Notes under the pieces: generated by a model
The model's database searches: none
The model's input: the letters and a program-made list of their open reading frames with translations, nothing else
Told to the model about the DNA's origin: nothing
Shown: positions 40,104 to 51,837 of the stretch, piece after piece
How the letters are laid out: each line of letters opens with the position of its first letter
Position numbering within the stretch: position 1 is the first letter of the stretch
Source: Karstenula rhodostoma CBS 690.94
Lineage: Eukaryota; Ascomycota; Dothideomycetes; Pleosporales; Didymosphaeriaceae
Assembly (NCBI GenBank): GCA_010093485.1
Contig: MU001495.1
Span: 1,755,470 to 1,819,469, forward strand
Reading direction: 5' to 3'
Length of the DNA: 64,000 nucleotides
Program-made: the position numbers and the translations under genes

Positions 40104-40707
40104 GCGGGTCAAGATCGTGTCGATGTGATTGCAGTAAGCAGTTACGGGCGCTGGGCTTCGTCTATGTCCAGGTTCAAGTGCACAGACAAAGCTAGAGTGG
40201 ACCAACAATTATGTATCGTAACCAACGCTCGCCCTTGAGTACTGAGGGGTATGTTGTCGGTGACGTCATCTTAATCAGTGATCGCTGCAGATGTCGTGAT
40301 CGACATACATACACGGGCACCTAACTTTGTCTACCCACTTACAACGCTTCTTTTGTGTTACTTTTGGGCGACAGTCTATATTTGTCTAATACTTTACGGG
40401 ACTCCACTTTGTGGTTCGTGTCAACAGTCAGAAATTATACATACACAGTAGGGATGGATGATGTAGCTTACCCGTAGGAGTTCGCATATAAGGGATACGC
40501 TGGCTGTGACTGCATTGTGCTCTAATTAGCCTATTAGGCAATTTATATAGGGCTGAGCCCGCTTCTATTGTTAAGCTAGCCTGCTAATAGGCTTTGGAAA
40601 GCGTCGACGTACCCTTTATATGCGAATTACTACGGCACTGGTGCCCGGAAGGGGCAAGGAGCTAAGCGCTTCGCGGACATCCCGTTTTCCCATAACAAAT
40701 AACGCTG
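40104..40707. other. Intergenic region holding a MITE-like element
   Basis: 600 bp between two minus-strand genes. The only structure seen is the inverted-repeat element at 40472-40635. Confidence 0.5.
40472..40635. mobile_element. MITE-like element, copy 1 (about 164 bp)
   Basis: Terminal inverted repeats of about 25 bp: the left end reads CCGTAGGAGTTCGCATATAA and the right end, read on the minus strand, CCGTAGTAATTCGCATATAA. The interior has CTAATTAGCCTA and no coding capacity. A TA is present one base outside the left end. The element at 61051-61215 has the same length, the same ends and similar interior blocks, so the two are copies of one non-autonomous DNA transposon, probably Tc1/mariner-like. 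Confidence 0.75.
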
Positions 40708-41339
40708 CTAATCTTCAACGTACCGACCCCAGGCACCTGGCCTAGCTACATCTTCACCTTCTTGTAATTCCACATTATACCAGCCATCGAGTTCTATTTC
40801 TGTATATGCCGTTGGGATAAGATAATCCACCCCAACCCGTGTCGGTTTTTCCACTTCATAGCTCGATATCATGTGCACCCAAATGGCTCCCGATTCGTCG
40901 TAATCCTCAACATCAATGTCGTCGTGAAGATCTTCAAGCGCATCGAGGACGGCTCGGTCGATCATTATACAAGCATGAGACCGCGTGCCGACGACGCTGT
41001 CGTCATCCTCGTGTTCTTTGAGCCACTCTTGAAACCTCCTAATGCCACGAAATTTTCAGCCTCTTTCATTGAGTTAAGTTGTGTTGTCGGGGATTACACA
41101 TACGTTTTTACGGTTTCTGGACTAGCATCCCACAAAGACATGTCTTCCTGCACTTTCCAGTCAAGCTGCTCATACATGTCGTCTGCTCCTTCCGTCTCAA
41201 GTGCATCCCGAACTTTTGCTTGCAGGTAAGCCATAAAGCGGTCCCAAGAGGCATCGTCACCGTAGGTGCAGCGGAAGATAACGTAGCCCCATTTGCGGCC
41301 GTTGAGTTGGTGTTTAAGTGTACTCAATAACGGGAACAT
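40708..41339 (-). CDS. Uncharacterised fungal family protein, intact copy
   Basis: Two exons, 41339-41104 and 41038-40708, with an intron of 65 nt, giving 188 residues. The frame across the join reads SPETVKTRFQEWLKEHEDD. I recognise the layout of an uncharacterised ascomycete family: an N-terminal block GRKWGYVIFRCTYGDDASWDRFMAYL, listed here as residues about 14-39, a Trp-acidic segment LDWKVQEDMSLWDASPETV, and a C-terminal block GVDYLIPTAYTEIELDGWY. It is acidic, has no signal peptide and no membrane segment. A broken relative lies at 44330-44850, flanking the secreted Lys-rich gene on its other side. Function unknown. Confidence 0.7.
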
Positions 41340-42130
41340 GTTGGAAGGTGAAGTCGGAAGGTTGAGGCGTAAGTTCTAAACTGGAACACAAAAGAATAAT
41401 GGTGGTCGGGCGAGAGAATGGGGGCGAAGCGAGGTGGGGACGAACTGTGCCACATTACCGATTCCCTCCGGTTGAAGTGGGGAAATACGTGTTAGTCTTG
41501 CTTACCCGAAGGCCGAAACGTGTATTCGTGCCGCACCGCAACTTGTTCCATCATAGGTATCACTGTACATATCCGTAGCTGGACCGGCGCTGTCGCTGGT
41601 GGAAGTCTTAGAGGGAAATATGGATCCGCGCAGTTGGGTCCGGGATTCTATAAGTCAATCTCTGTTCTAATTCACAACATGTTTGATCTAACCACATTTG
41701 AAGGGTGAGGGTGTGTTATGCCTGGGGAAGCCGATTGATTCGATCGTACTGTAGTCCCGGATTATGTACCAAGCTACCAAGCACTGCAAGGTAAGTTTGA
41801 CTTCACCATCCACCTGGTGGATACCACGCGTGAGGTTTTCGGTTTCGAGTAAATGCCAAGTAGACCTGCGGTCTATCTGGAGCGAAGTAAGTGCATCGGA
41901 CGGAATTTGGCATGCGGCGAGGTCACGGAGTTGTGATGGTGCCATGGACTACGCCGCCTCCCAAAGGTATGAGCAAGCATAAGAAGCAACTATATCACCG
42001 CTTCTCACAATAAGATATCCAGCCTACAGTCATTTCTGAATCTTGCGTCCCTTCTTTACCTCCTACATTTGTTCACTACTAAGGGTACTGCACGCCTGGT
42101 CGGTTGCATTCCAGTTGAAGATTCCTTGTC
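41340..42130. promoter_or_regulatory. Divergent intergenic region
   Basis: 790 bp between the orphan-family gene and the secreted-protein gene. A minus-strand open frame at 41688-41945 (85 residues) has no recognisable features and is not called. Confidence 0.4.
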
Positions 42131-44246
42131 ATGCGTTTCCTAACTGGAGGTTTATCCTTGCTATGGATGGCTACCTGTGCTATGGCTCTTACTGTTCCAC
42201 AGCATGCGTAAGTCTTGTATTGAACTTTAGGAACACGAACTATAAAGCTTACCAGATAATAGTGGGGCAGAGATTCAGGCTCAGCACTATAGTCTTTCCC
42301 ATGGAGCGCCGATGGTCCCGCATGCATTTGAGCCACGTGCGCCCCGAGGCAGGAAAACTTCCACCAAACGTCCTTCGAAGCGCCCTACGAAGAAGCATAC
42401 TAAGACGCCCACGAAAAATCCTGCTAAGAAACCTGTTAAGAAACCCACTGAGAAGCCGATCAAGCGTCCAACTCAGCACCCAAAGTTACGCCCAACAGCT
42501 AGACCAACTCAAAGCAGCAAATCATCCACGACTTCCGCCCATCCAGACACCTACAAAGTTCCATATCCTACCAAGGCAGTCAATATCTGCGATGGACTCA
42601 TTTCCTGTGAAGATGAGTACGACTCCATCAGCTCAGGTGCGCGTGCTGGTAAGAAGCACACAGTTCGAGCGCGCAACCATAATCAGGATCAGACCTTCGA
42701 AATTGAACTCCCCAGTACTACTGTAGGGGATGGACCCACTAAAGTATCTGATCATCTCGACAAACGTGGAGGCACGCGGACGTTTGATCCTCTGGACAAA
42801 AAGAAGACCAAATTTCTCAAATTCGTTTCACTGCCTTATATTGATAGGCCTGATTTCTTTCCCATTGCGAAGAGAGAGAAGATAATTTTCGATTTCGCAA
42901 GTCCGAATGACGATGACTGGAAAGTCAAAGCTACTAGCCCCCCTACTGCCGAAGACCACGTCGTAGAGCATATCATCGAGTTACAGACTGTCAAGCTGTT
43001 CATCGAGAAGCTTGTAGGCGCGGGCAACGAGGACAACACTTATACTCTCAAAAACCATATTGACCCTCAGTGGTTCAGAGACTGGTGGAACATCGATCTC
43101 GACGGTGACAAAGTCGCGGCCCGAAACAACCCCGACAACCTTCCGGACCTAAAAACGGTCAATACTCTCATCTTCCAAGCCCTTGGGACCAAGACGAACA
43201 TTGAGGATTTTGTGATGCTAGAGAGCAGCATTAACGAGATGAAAATGAGATTGTGGAAGGGTGTGAGTATGTAATCTCCCTTCAGAGGACCTTTGTAACA
43301 CCCACTGACTTTACGTGCGAGTAATTTAGACCCAATGAGTCTCACAGTCTTTAAGAACCTCGTGAGAGATGTCCTGGAAGGCGATGAGTCGTCAGATAAG
43401 CTGCACAGTACCTTCCGTACGGTATGATACCATGATGTCCAGCATCACCAAGATGTTACTGCACGAAAAACGCCAATTTTGGTCAAGAGACGCGCTGACA
43501 CGTTAGCACAGATACTCGCTGTGTTACAGTACATGAATAACCCAGAGGTTACGAAACGCCTTAGGTCTGCCTTCGAGAAATCTGCAGTCGAATTCGCCAA
43601 CATACCCACCGTCACGGGCGAGGATGTGAAGGACTCTAAGGGTGGGGTCGTCAAGATGGGAGTCGAGTGGAAGAAATATATGCAGGCCCAGCTCGACTTC
43701 ATGGCCTCACATACCAACAAATGGATATCGAAACGGACTAAGGGGGATCCGGAGACATTCCCAAAGGCCAGCGGCGCGAACAAATACCTCAAGTTTGGCT
43801 TGATCAAGAGTTTCCAGGATGAAATCGACAAGCTGCATGCTCACGAGCAAGAAATGAAGAAAAAACCCAAGGAATGGGAAGATAAAAAGAAGGCCCAGGA
43901 AACGAAGCTGAAAAAGAAGAAAGATATGGCCAAGAAAGATCTTGTAAGGATACAAAGCGAAATTGCTAGCAAAGAACAGGAAATGGGAGACATACAGAAG
44001 AAGATACGCGACGAAAAAGACGAAACGAAAAAGAGCGCGCTCGAGGACGAGTTGAAACCTAAGAAAGGAGTTATCGACAGTTTGCGAACGAAAGAGATGG
44101 GGAAGAACAAGGTCTATCTGAGAGCATGTCGTGCTGTCGATTGGTGGGAGCCGAACCGTATTAGGCAGATCATCGAGCACCTCGAGACCGATTTGAAAAA
44201 GTTCAAGGTGTTTGATGAGGCTACTATCAAGATGCCAACCCTGTAA
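42131..44246 (+). CDS. Predicted secreted protein with Lys/Pro/Thr repeats and coiled coil
   Basis: Four exons, 42131-42207, 42263-43266, 43330-43421 and 43488-44246, with introns of 55, 63 and 66 nt, giving 643 residues. It begins with a signal peptide (MRFLTGGLSLLWMATCAMAL). Residues about 45-105 are a basic repeat of K-x-P-T/K-K-P type units (KRPTKKHTKTPTKNPAKKPV). A middle region follows that could be globular, with VSLPYIDRPDFFPIAKREK, EDHVVEHIIELQTVKLFIEKL and DPQWFRDWWNIDLD. A Lys/Glu-rich coiled coil covers about 520-600, and the end is VDWWEPNRIRQIIEHLETDLKKF. I recognise no family. The 3' splice site of intron 1 (TAG at 42262) is chosen because only it keeps frame. RNA evidence would settle the exon joins. 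Confidence 0.65.
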
Positions 44247-44329
44247 GGAATAGTGGTAGTCAATAGTTTGTAGTCTTGGGGCTTGAAATTTTTGCAAAGG
44301 TGTTTGGTGGAGTAACCGCCTTTTCGTCT

Positions 44330-44850
44330 TTATGCCCTCTCCCACGCAAACAGTTCGGTATCTGTGTACGCGCCAGGCATCAGGTAATCCATGCCAATCG
44401 GTGTCAGCTTCTAGCCTTCGCGACACGTGATTAGATGCACCCAACAGAAAACCTCCTCATCGAACTCATCAGTTTCAAGATCCCCATGTACACTGTTGAC
44501 CTCATCTAGGACCTCACGATTGGTCGTTCTGCGGGCTTGCCGTCATGCTCCGATAACTCCATCCTTGTCGCCTTTCAGCTGTTCCAACTATCCTTTGAAA
44601 GCCTCAATACCACAAGATTGTCAGTTATCTTCTTCCCTCGGGATCCGCCAACATCGATCGATCGCTCCAATGAAAATGCGCTTACGCTTTCACAGCTTCT
44701 TCGCCTATATCCTCCATGCAACATGTTCTTTAAGTATTCTATAAAACAATTGCACGCGGCGCCATCGTTGCCATATGTGCACCGGAATATGAAGGAGCTC
44801 CATTTGCAACCGTTCAGTTATTTCTTGACTTTCTCCAAGTTTGAATACAT
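44330..44850 (-). pseudogene. Broken paralogue of the 40708-41339 gene
   Basis: On the minus strand, reading from the ATG at 44850, the sequence gives MYSNLEKVKK, a stop (TAA, 44820-44818), then LNGCKWSSFIFRCTYGNDG, matching LNGRKWGYVIFRCTYGDD of the intact gene; the stop stands at its Gln. Further on, NREVLDEV...HGDLETDEFDEEVFCWVHLI, a second stop (TAG, 44413-44411) and TPIGMDYLMPGAYTDTEL match DRAVLDAL...AIWVHMI and TRVGVDYLIPTAYTEIEL. The two parts are in different frames, so there is an indel or intron between them. Two nonsense codons make it a pseudogene. CAA to TAA is the change that RIP would cause. Confidence 0.8.
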
Positions 44851-46428
44851 GATGTGTAGATGATGGAAAACTGATAGATTTAGAGACTGGGAGATCACAG
44901 TCCTGCAAATAATATTCCAATTAAGGATGTCCGCGTTTAAGAAAACATGTATAGGACGGGGTTGGGTTGTGCCACATTGGCGCAAAGCTTCCCTGAGACG
45001 AGGAGGCGGTAGAGGTGTGGCTTGAGCAATGCGCCGCAACTTCTCTCCAGAAAACATAACAACCTGAATAATTACCAGAGAATGGTCAGATCCGTCCTAG
45101 AGTTTTGTCCCGTTTTTGGTAGCGCGGGAGAAAGGCTGTGTCCTACTGCAGTGGTATTGGCCCAGTTTGAGCCGTTACTCAAGGAACCAGAAACCAAATC
45201 GTACATCGGAGCGCATCCAGCCTTATGGAAGCGAAGATACCGAGAACAGGGGAAAGGCCAATTTCAAACACTACAGCAAACTACGTGCCAGCTCACCGTT
45301 TAGGTTGAACCATAGCCTCTGAATTTTCGACGACGGCAACGAATGCTTCAACAGACTGTGGCACGATGTGTCTACACACGGCCGAAGTCTCATTCCTAGA
45401 CTAATCTGGATTGATTGTTTGGAGAGCGGCAACTTTGGGCATCCATGCTTTCTGGGCAACTCCGTCCCCGGTCTTAACTGCTGCTTGCCAGGTGCTCAAC
45501 AACCACAGACTCGAAATGGCCTCTCACTATCCAAGGAAGTAGAACCCATCGCTGCCGCTCCCGCACTAACATTCTGTATTGGGTCGCTCCACTACGGAGC
45601 CGCCTCGCCGGGTTTACCAAGCCCTACGTATTAGCATCACAGCTTGAGTTACACATCTCAGGTTACCGACTCCGTTGTTTGAAAAGGCCCGCTCGTGTCA
45701 GGAAAGTACGAGGGATACGTCGCCAGTTATTCTGCCACCCAGCTTTCAGCCCTTGCCGAAGTGCGGCTCGTCACGGTCAAGTTTCGAACGAATCTGTATA
45801 TTTCCGATGATGAGTGAAGGAAGGGTTCCATAGCAAGCGAGTACAGGACTGATGTGGCGGGTCAGGAGGAGTAATATGGTACCTAATATGTATATTTCTA
45901 TGACTGGAAGCGTTGTTCGAAGTAGATAGATGGGGTAGTATGATGCAGCTCATGAGCAGAATCATTAACGGTCGTTCAATCGATAAGTGGTAGTAGCCAG
46001 ATGCTCGATCACGAATTCATCTCCCCCCTGTCTGATTAGAGATTAGGCGGTGAATCGTGCAAAGTGAGCTTTCAGCAACTGGCAGTCCAGAGACTTTCCT
46101 GTCCACCAATGATTGTCATTTTCGTTGCACATGGAATTATTATGCAGGGCTAGCATATTCTCGATTCGATTGAAACCGCTATCATATCAATCTATTGCAC
46201 GATCCTACTATCTTACACTCATACAATGAGACGAGAACAAGACATATATGTTCCAAAAATGCTGCACTGCAAGTTTTCCATCACAGATACGAATAAACCA
46301 CTCATGAGCCCCCAAGCAGCCGCGCTTACACCACCCCGAAAATGTTCACCCCAACAAATGAAAATCTCGGAAATTTCATAACCTTGAACCACACTCACGA
46401 TGAATCGCCTAAGAGTCATTACCTTAAG
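44851..46428. other. 1.6-kb region without a recognised gene
   Basis: Short open frames on both strands only (for example 45022-45303, 45368-45634). None shows family resemblance, splice signals in a sensible order or compositional coding bias. It contains AT-rich parts around 45830-46240. Confidence 0.45.
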
Positions 46429-47484
46429 CTAAACCCAGCGCCGATACCGCACCCGAATGCGAACGCCTCCAGGCCCATCGCCGTTGCTGGACTCATAACT
46501 TGACCGATCTGAAGCCGGGAGCCAGCTAGTCCTAGCAGAACGACCTTCAGGGGCTTTCGTGCGTCGGAAATAATATTGACGAGACGAATCCCTCCGCTGA
46601 GGTGTGGTGTCGTAGCGTGATCGAGAAGGCTCGCGCTGGTACCTGTAGTACTCGTATTTCGGGTCGTACACGGGGTCTCTACGCGGATATGACTCGCGTG
46701 GTGTTGAACTGGGCCTTGACGAGGAGCGGGACGATGATGAGTACGAGTCGTATTTGTAGAAGTTGTCTTTGGGGAAATGATACGTATCATAACTTCCGTG
46801 GGGCGGAGAATATCGAGGACAAGTACCGTGGCGAGGAAGGCGGTCGTACGTATCGTCTTTTGTCCGCGCTTTGTTGCGGTAGGAGTTGCGGTAAGAACTG
46901 TGCTCGTTCTCGGGGTAGTAATAGTAGTGTCTCTTTTTTTGGGGGTTTCTTATTTCTTCAAGGTAGCGCAGATGTTCTTGCAGGTTGTCAGAATAGGTCT
47001 TTCGTTTAGTGCGATCGTGGTAAAGAGGAGTCTCACTGTGGCGTCGATCTTCGCCCCGGGCCGCATCATACTTGTAGGGCTTTCCGGTACGATGGAAATC
47101 ATCATCCAGACGACCTCTGAGCCCATAGTTCGTTCCTCTCCGCTCATCTTGGTCTTTACATTGTCGAAACATCAGCCTCCTTTGTCCACGTGACAGACTA
47201 CGGGATCGACTGCGACTGCGAGAACGATACCGATATCGCGTGCGGCCACGGCTCTCCTCCTCAACGTCCACGTGGTGGTAAGTCTTCTCGCACGAGGTGC
47301 GCTGTCGCGAACGGCCTCGGACTTCGTCCTCAAAGTGCACGTGACGGACGGGTTTCCTGCTGGGGAGATTTGGAGGAGGGGAATTGTAGCGTGGGCGTAA
47401 GCTAACCATTTTGCGATTTTGGATATTTGCTTTATTTTCTTTCGATGAATGGCCTGGAGATTGACAGTGGTGGGTTGTGGTCAT
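46429..47484 (-). CDS. Arg/Ser/Tyr-rich protein of unknown function
   Basis: Single exon of 351 residues from 47484, or 326 from the internal ATG at 47409 (MVSLRPRYNSPPPNL), which looks the better start. Composition is dominated by Arg, Ser, Tyr and Asp. An RS-type run (YRYRSRSRSRSRSLSRGQRR) lies at about 83-102. Tyr/Arg-rich segments follow (RHYYYYPENEHSSYRNSYRN, YEYYRYQREPSRSRYD). There is no folded domain, signal peptide or membrane segment. RS-like and YR-rich stretches are common in RNA-binding or splicing-associated disordered proteins, but nothing specific supports that role here. The long intact frame in a region otherwise full of stops supports coding. Confidence 0.6.
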   Translation of the reverse strand: MTTTHHCQSPGHSSKENKANIQNRKMVSLRPRYNSPPPNLPSRKPVRHVHFEDEVRGRSRQRTSCEKTYHHVDVEEESRGRTRYRYRSRSRSRSRSLSRGQRRLMFRQCKDQDERRGTNYGLRGRLDDDFHRTGKPYKYDAARGEDRRHSETPLYHDRTKRKTYSDNLQEHLRYLEEIRNPQKKRHYYYYPENEHSSYRNSYRNKARTKDDTYDRLPRHGTCPRYSPPHGSYDTYHFPKDNFYKYDSYSSSSRSSSRPSSTPRESYPRRDPVYDPKYEYYRYQREPSRSRYDTTPQRRDSSRQYYFRRTKAPEGRSARTSWLPASDRSSYESSNGDGPGGVRIRVRYRRWV

Positions 47485-49920
47485 GAATCTAGTTTATGTA
47501 GGTTGTTTTCGTATAAAGGACAAAGAAGAGGACCGCGAACGCCTAAGTTTCGCAACTACTAGAGCGTGAAAGAAATGGCTGGAGCCTTGTGCGAGGCTCT
47601 TTGTATGGAAGCCTACTCTGGCAATAATTCGCGGCACGGAAGTCATGGCTGTGGCTATATGTGTTCTTCACCGTTTCAAGATAGGTTAGTGACCTTGTGG
47701 TGCGCGATGCGGATAATGAAGTGCCTAAGACAGGCTTTTTAAGACGGTGGCATGAGTTGCTAAGTTTGCAATTTAACGTAACGGGTTTAGAGACGACAAA
47801 GTGTCGACTAAATACATATATCATGAGCGTCATCCTACGGACCTCACTCTCTCCTTATAGCAAACTCCACCGAATCTAAACATACTCAGGGCAAATGACC
47901 GCAGGTTATTTTCTCGATTCATTATTCCCGATATTGTCTTCCCGTATTAGGGTCGCATTCACCCCCCGGACGATACGCGCCGTACGCGGGCAAGTCTGTG
48001 ATTGTGCGATCATGGTTTGCTATCGTCAGATATCGTCGTCGATCGTCGGGATACATTATTTGGATGTCTGTGAATAAAGAAGAGACCGCAAAACTCCATG
48101 CAATATTCGTGCGTGTGCGCTGCTGCCTGCCTGCCCAACATCATCTAGTCATAGCCCCATCGCAATCACTACCCAAACTTCAGCAACGCGCCCCGCTTCT
48201 TCATAGGGCCCCAACAGGTCCTGACACACCGCACGAGAAATGCCCCCAAAAAGAACTGTACTCTCAATGAGTGTTGGAACCACGGCAATGAACCATGAAA
48301 TTGCGCATACTGCTTTTACTATCACGACACATGGGAGCCGAATATCAGGATGCTAATATGACAGGAACTGTGACAGACGCAGATAGTGGCATCTGTTAGA
48401 CGTTAATGTGCTAGTGCACAAGAACTTCATCGTGAGAGCTGTTATATTACATCCCACGCACAACGCATGTGTGCATAAAACGCGTATTGCTGACAGACAT
48501 ACCCCATCCTGCAAATATGTACTTCTTCCATTTTGTACTGCCCCTATGTACGGGACACCATCTACTCGCCTTTGTGTTTATCGATGTGCCGGGGCGATGC
48601 ACTTCGCCTATCGCTATTCCTCATAGTCGACAATCAGGCTGAGCAAATATTTGAACGAATTCGAGAAGCTGTCACGGGGAGAAGGCCACGGCGTTGGGGG
48701 CGCCAGGCTTCTGTTACGTAGTGGGCTTTGAGGCTGTGCTGGTTGTAGCCATCATAGAAGGAACTCGTGCATCTTGTAGGGGCAAAATATGTTTGGCAAT
48801 GACACCCTTGCGTTTGTATGCATGGGGGGGATGGGATAACCCCGTCATGAATAGCATTACATCTCATGGATATCGTCCTCAGCACAGGGGTCCATAAACA
48901 TTGTCTCATTGATGGCTGGATCACCTGGAACATGAGCTTCAAGGCCCGACTTCTACGTAATCCTGGTCATGGAATAATCTCTCCACTAGAAGACGCAGTT
49001 GAGTTCATCGCTACCTATGCGCTGTTCCCTACCGACCAACATGTTTCCAACGAGGTGTTCAGTCGTGTCTTCAGGGATATTGCAGGATGCAGGCCTGACA
49101 AAAGAAGAAGGTCGTGCTTGCGGGTTGGCTGTCGCAGCGATCATGCAGTCAGTTGCAATCCATCACGGCACCCCATTGCTGGCACAAGCACAAGCACCAG
49201 TACGGTCCGCAGCTGAAAACATCAGTGGCTGTTTGGCGATTGGCCTGGAAGTGTTGGGTACCAGGAGATGGGGCTAGGGGAGGCCAGTGAAGACTGTGCA
49301 AGTCACGAGCCCGTTCCTTGCAGGCTCTTGGCAATGTTAAAGTCCCAAAAGCGAGGTCCAGTGGAGCTGAAACCGTCTAGTGGTGTATCGCCATGATACT
49401 GACCAAAGAGCTTTCATCCTATGTCATTCGATTGGGCGGTAGCTCTGGTACGAGTTCGGTCGGACCGGTCACACGATGTGAGCGGCTGTTGTATATTTTT
49501 GCACGCTTCAATCGGACGCGCGCGGGCTCCCCCATATTCCGTAGCTCGGACGAGTATGCTCGTGTCTGTTCATAATCAGCGTTCAACAAAGCGACGGGGA
49601 TGTGTGGCTGCCCCGTTGAGGCAACCCAGCGCGGCGTATACGCAAACTTGGTCGGCAGTCTTGTCGATGATGGGTAGATGCAGGCTTGAAACATGGATTC
49701 TGAGCTGCTCTACTCTTTCAGCGCGTCGGCAACGACAATAGGGTGTTGCAGGGTCGTTCATTACAAAAGGGCCTCTCGTTCCTGTCGCTATTAACCCTCG
49801 ATACGATTCGCGCCTGCTGCTCTTGATGGGTTGGCACTGAACAACACGCCACAAGCAACTCAGCGTTCACTACGCTGCCCGAGTCCACATGTAAACCTTC
49901 GCAGGGCACCGCTACAAGTC
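47485..49920. other. 2.4-kb intergenic region upstream of hapX
   Basis: No gene was supported. Short frames on both strands between 47543 and 49909 are unrelated to any family I recognise. The part next to hapX probably holds its promoter; no individual GATA or CCAAT site is claimed as functional. Confidence 0.45.
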
Positions 49921-51837
49921 ATGTACGAGATGGATGATCAAGCCCGCCAAGGCCAAGGCCAAGGCCAAGGCCAGGCGCCGACCGCCCGAAATCCGAGATC
50001 GGCCGAAGCAGATGGCAGCAATATCTTATCAGATCCGAGCACCATCTATTACTACCTGCAGCAGCATCCTCCGCCCGCCATGTCCAATGACGGCCCTTCA
50101 CCTTCAGCGACGCCTCGCAACTCGTTCACGCCTGCCCCGACACCGTCACCCACCTCGCACCCGCCGTTAGCGAGCGCCCAGCCGCGGCCGTCGAGCTCGC
50201 GCGGTAAGTCTGAACCCCTCTGCCAATTTCCATTCCCTCCACCCATGGCATGGCGCCGCAACACCTGCCCCACGCCCACGCCCACGCCCACGCCCACGCC
50301 TCCGCCGACGGGGCCGGTGCCAGTGCCAGTGGTACCACTGCACCCGCGCTCCTCGCTGTGCCTTTGCTGACACTCACCAGCCATTGTGCCGACGCCCACC
50401 TCTGCCGGCTTCACGCCCATCACGTCGACGGCAGCGTCCCCCACCGGCGCCTCGCCCTTGGGCGCCGGCCCAACAGGCCGCAGCTATGTAGTCCCACCGC
50501 GTCCCAAGCCAGGCCGCAAGCCCGCGACCGACGAGCCGGCGAGCAAGCGGAAAGCCCAAAACCGCGAGTCGCAGCGCGCCTTCCGCGCTCGCAAGGCCGC
50601 CAAGCTTACCGAGATGCAAGAGCATACCGACGTGATGAATCGGCAGCACCGGGAAGAGATAAACGAGATGCTCGCTGAGCAACACCGTCTCAGCTTGGAG
50701 GTGAACAACATCCAGGCGCAGCTGGACGAGGCGAGGGCAGCCTTGCAGCACATCACCAAGGAGCGTGACTACTGGAAGGACCATAGCTCCCAGACTGAGG
50801 CTCAGCACAACACCCTCCAACAGCGACTGCGCGAGCAAAACTACCCCCTCAACCCATACAGCGACCAGCAGGCTGTCTTCTTCCCGCAGCAAAGCTCCCC
50901 GACTCGCTCTTCCATGGGCTCGTTTTCCGGCTACAGCTCTCCCAAGTCTATGACACATATTGGATGTGGGAACTGTAAGCCTGGTGGTGATTGTGCTTGC
51001 ATTGCTGAGTTTTCTCAAGCGCCGAACCCCTTTGCCGGCCCCGTTCCCGTCATCCACCCACCGCCGCGAACTGGAGCCTCGCCTATGAAGGGAGTCCAGT
51101 TCCAGGTCGCCGACCCGTTCGCGGATCGGGAAATTGACTTCACCACCCAGTTCTCCAAGCGTGGCAGAGTGGAACAGCACCAGTCTGTATCTCTTCTAGC
51201 ACAAAGCAGCAATGAGCCCGATTCCAAGTGTGGCTTCTGCACAGACGAGTCCAATTGCCTGTGTAGGAACCAGACGCTGCAGTTCCAGAACGTCCCGCAT
51301 ATGGACGACGGAATCTCGCTTTTGGGCGGCGTGAAAACCACAGGTCCTGGTAGCTGCGATGCCTGCCAGAGCAATCCCAAGCAGAGAGCCTGGTGCCAGA
51401 GAGTTGCGCAGCTCAAGAAAGAGGAATTTCAACCGCCAGCATCGTCTCGGAATTCGAGCATCAGCAGCACTCTGGAGACCATGGAGCCACATATCCCAGA
51501 TGCCTCTACTCCTTATGGTGCGAAGCAGACTCTCGGCTGCAACGAAGCTTTCAAGCTGTTCGACGGCCGTGTTTCTATGGACCAAGACAAGCTTGATTGG
51601 ATAGGCAATCTTCGAAGGGTACCACCTCAAGGCAGACGAGACACAATGATGCATCAATCGCGCCAGTATAGTGCCGTTGAGCTCGACACTGCCGGCATCA
51701 TTGCGACCCTAGGCAACAGTATGAAGCCACTTCAGCCCCGTAAAGAGGATGGGGAGAATTCGGACATTGTGCGCATGGCCCAGGAGTTCCAGAGAAACAC
51801 ACAGTCCCCGCACAGGAGCCCTGGATTTCGCTCTTAG
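49921..51837 (+). CDS. hapX: bZIP iron regulator HapX
   Basis: Two exons, 49921-50203 and 50381-51837, with an intron of 177 nt, giving 579 residues. HapX joins the CCAAT-binding complex to repress iron-consuming pathways in iron starvation and activate them in iron excess. Signs: a CBC-binding motif just upstream of the bZIP (SYVVPPRPKPGRKP, about 129-142); a basic region KRKAQNRESQRAFRARKAAK (about 150-169) followed by a leucine/heptad coiled coil; and three cysteine-rich regions, CGNCKPGGDCAC (290-301), CGFCTDESNCLC (378-389) and CDACQSNPKQRAWC (420-433). These match iron-sensing CRRs. The exon 1 start is MYEMDDQARQ, with a Gln-Gly repeat from a GGCCAA microsatellite. The intron is unusually long for this window and contains a CCCACG hexamer run. 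Confidence 0.95.
49946..49974. repeat. GGCCAA hexamer repeat in hapX exon 1
   Basis: About four to five tandem copies of GCCAAG/GGCCAA, encoding alternating Gln and Gly near the N-terminus. Such runs are prone to length variation. Confidence 0.85.
50268..50299. repeat. CCCACG hexamer repeat in hapX intron
   Basis: About five tandem CCCACG units inside the 177-nt intron. The unspliced frame stays open well into the intron, so intron retention would give a longer Pro/Thr-rich product before a stop. Confidence 0.85.

Noticed and set aside
41688..41945. 85-codon minus-strand frame
   Set aside because: No recognisable features; lies in the promoter between two better-supported genes.
46602..47405. 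Plus-strand frames opposite the Arg/Ser-rich gene
   Set aside because: Antisense shadows; the minus frame is the longest continuous one and has coherent RS/YR composition.
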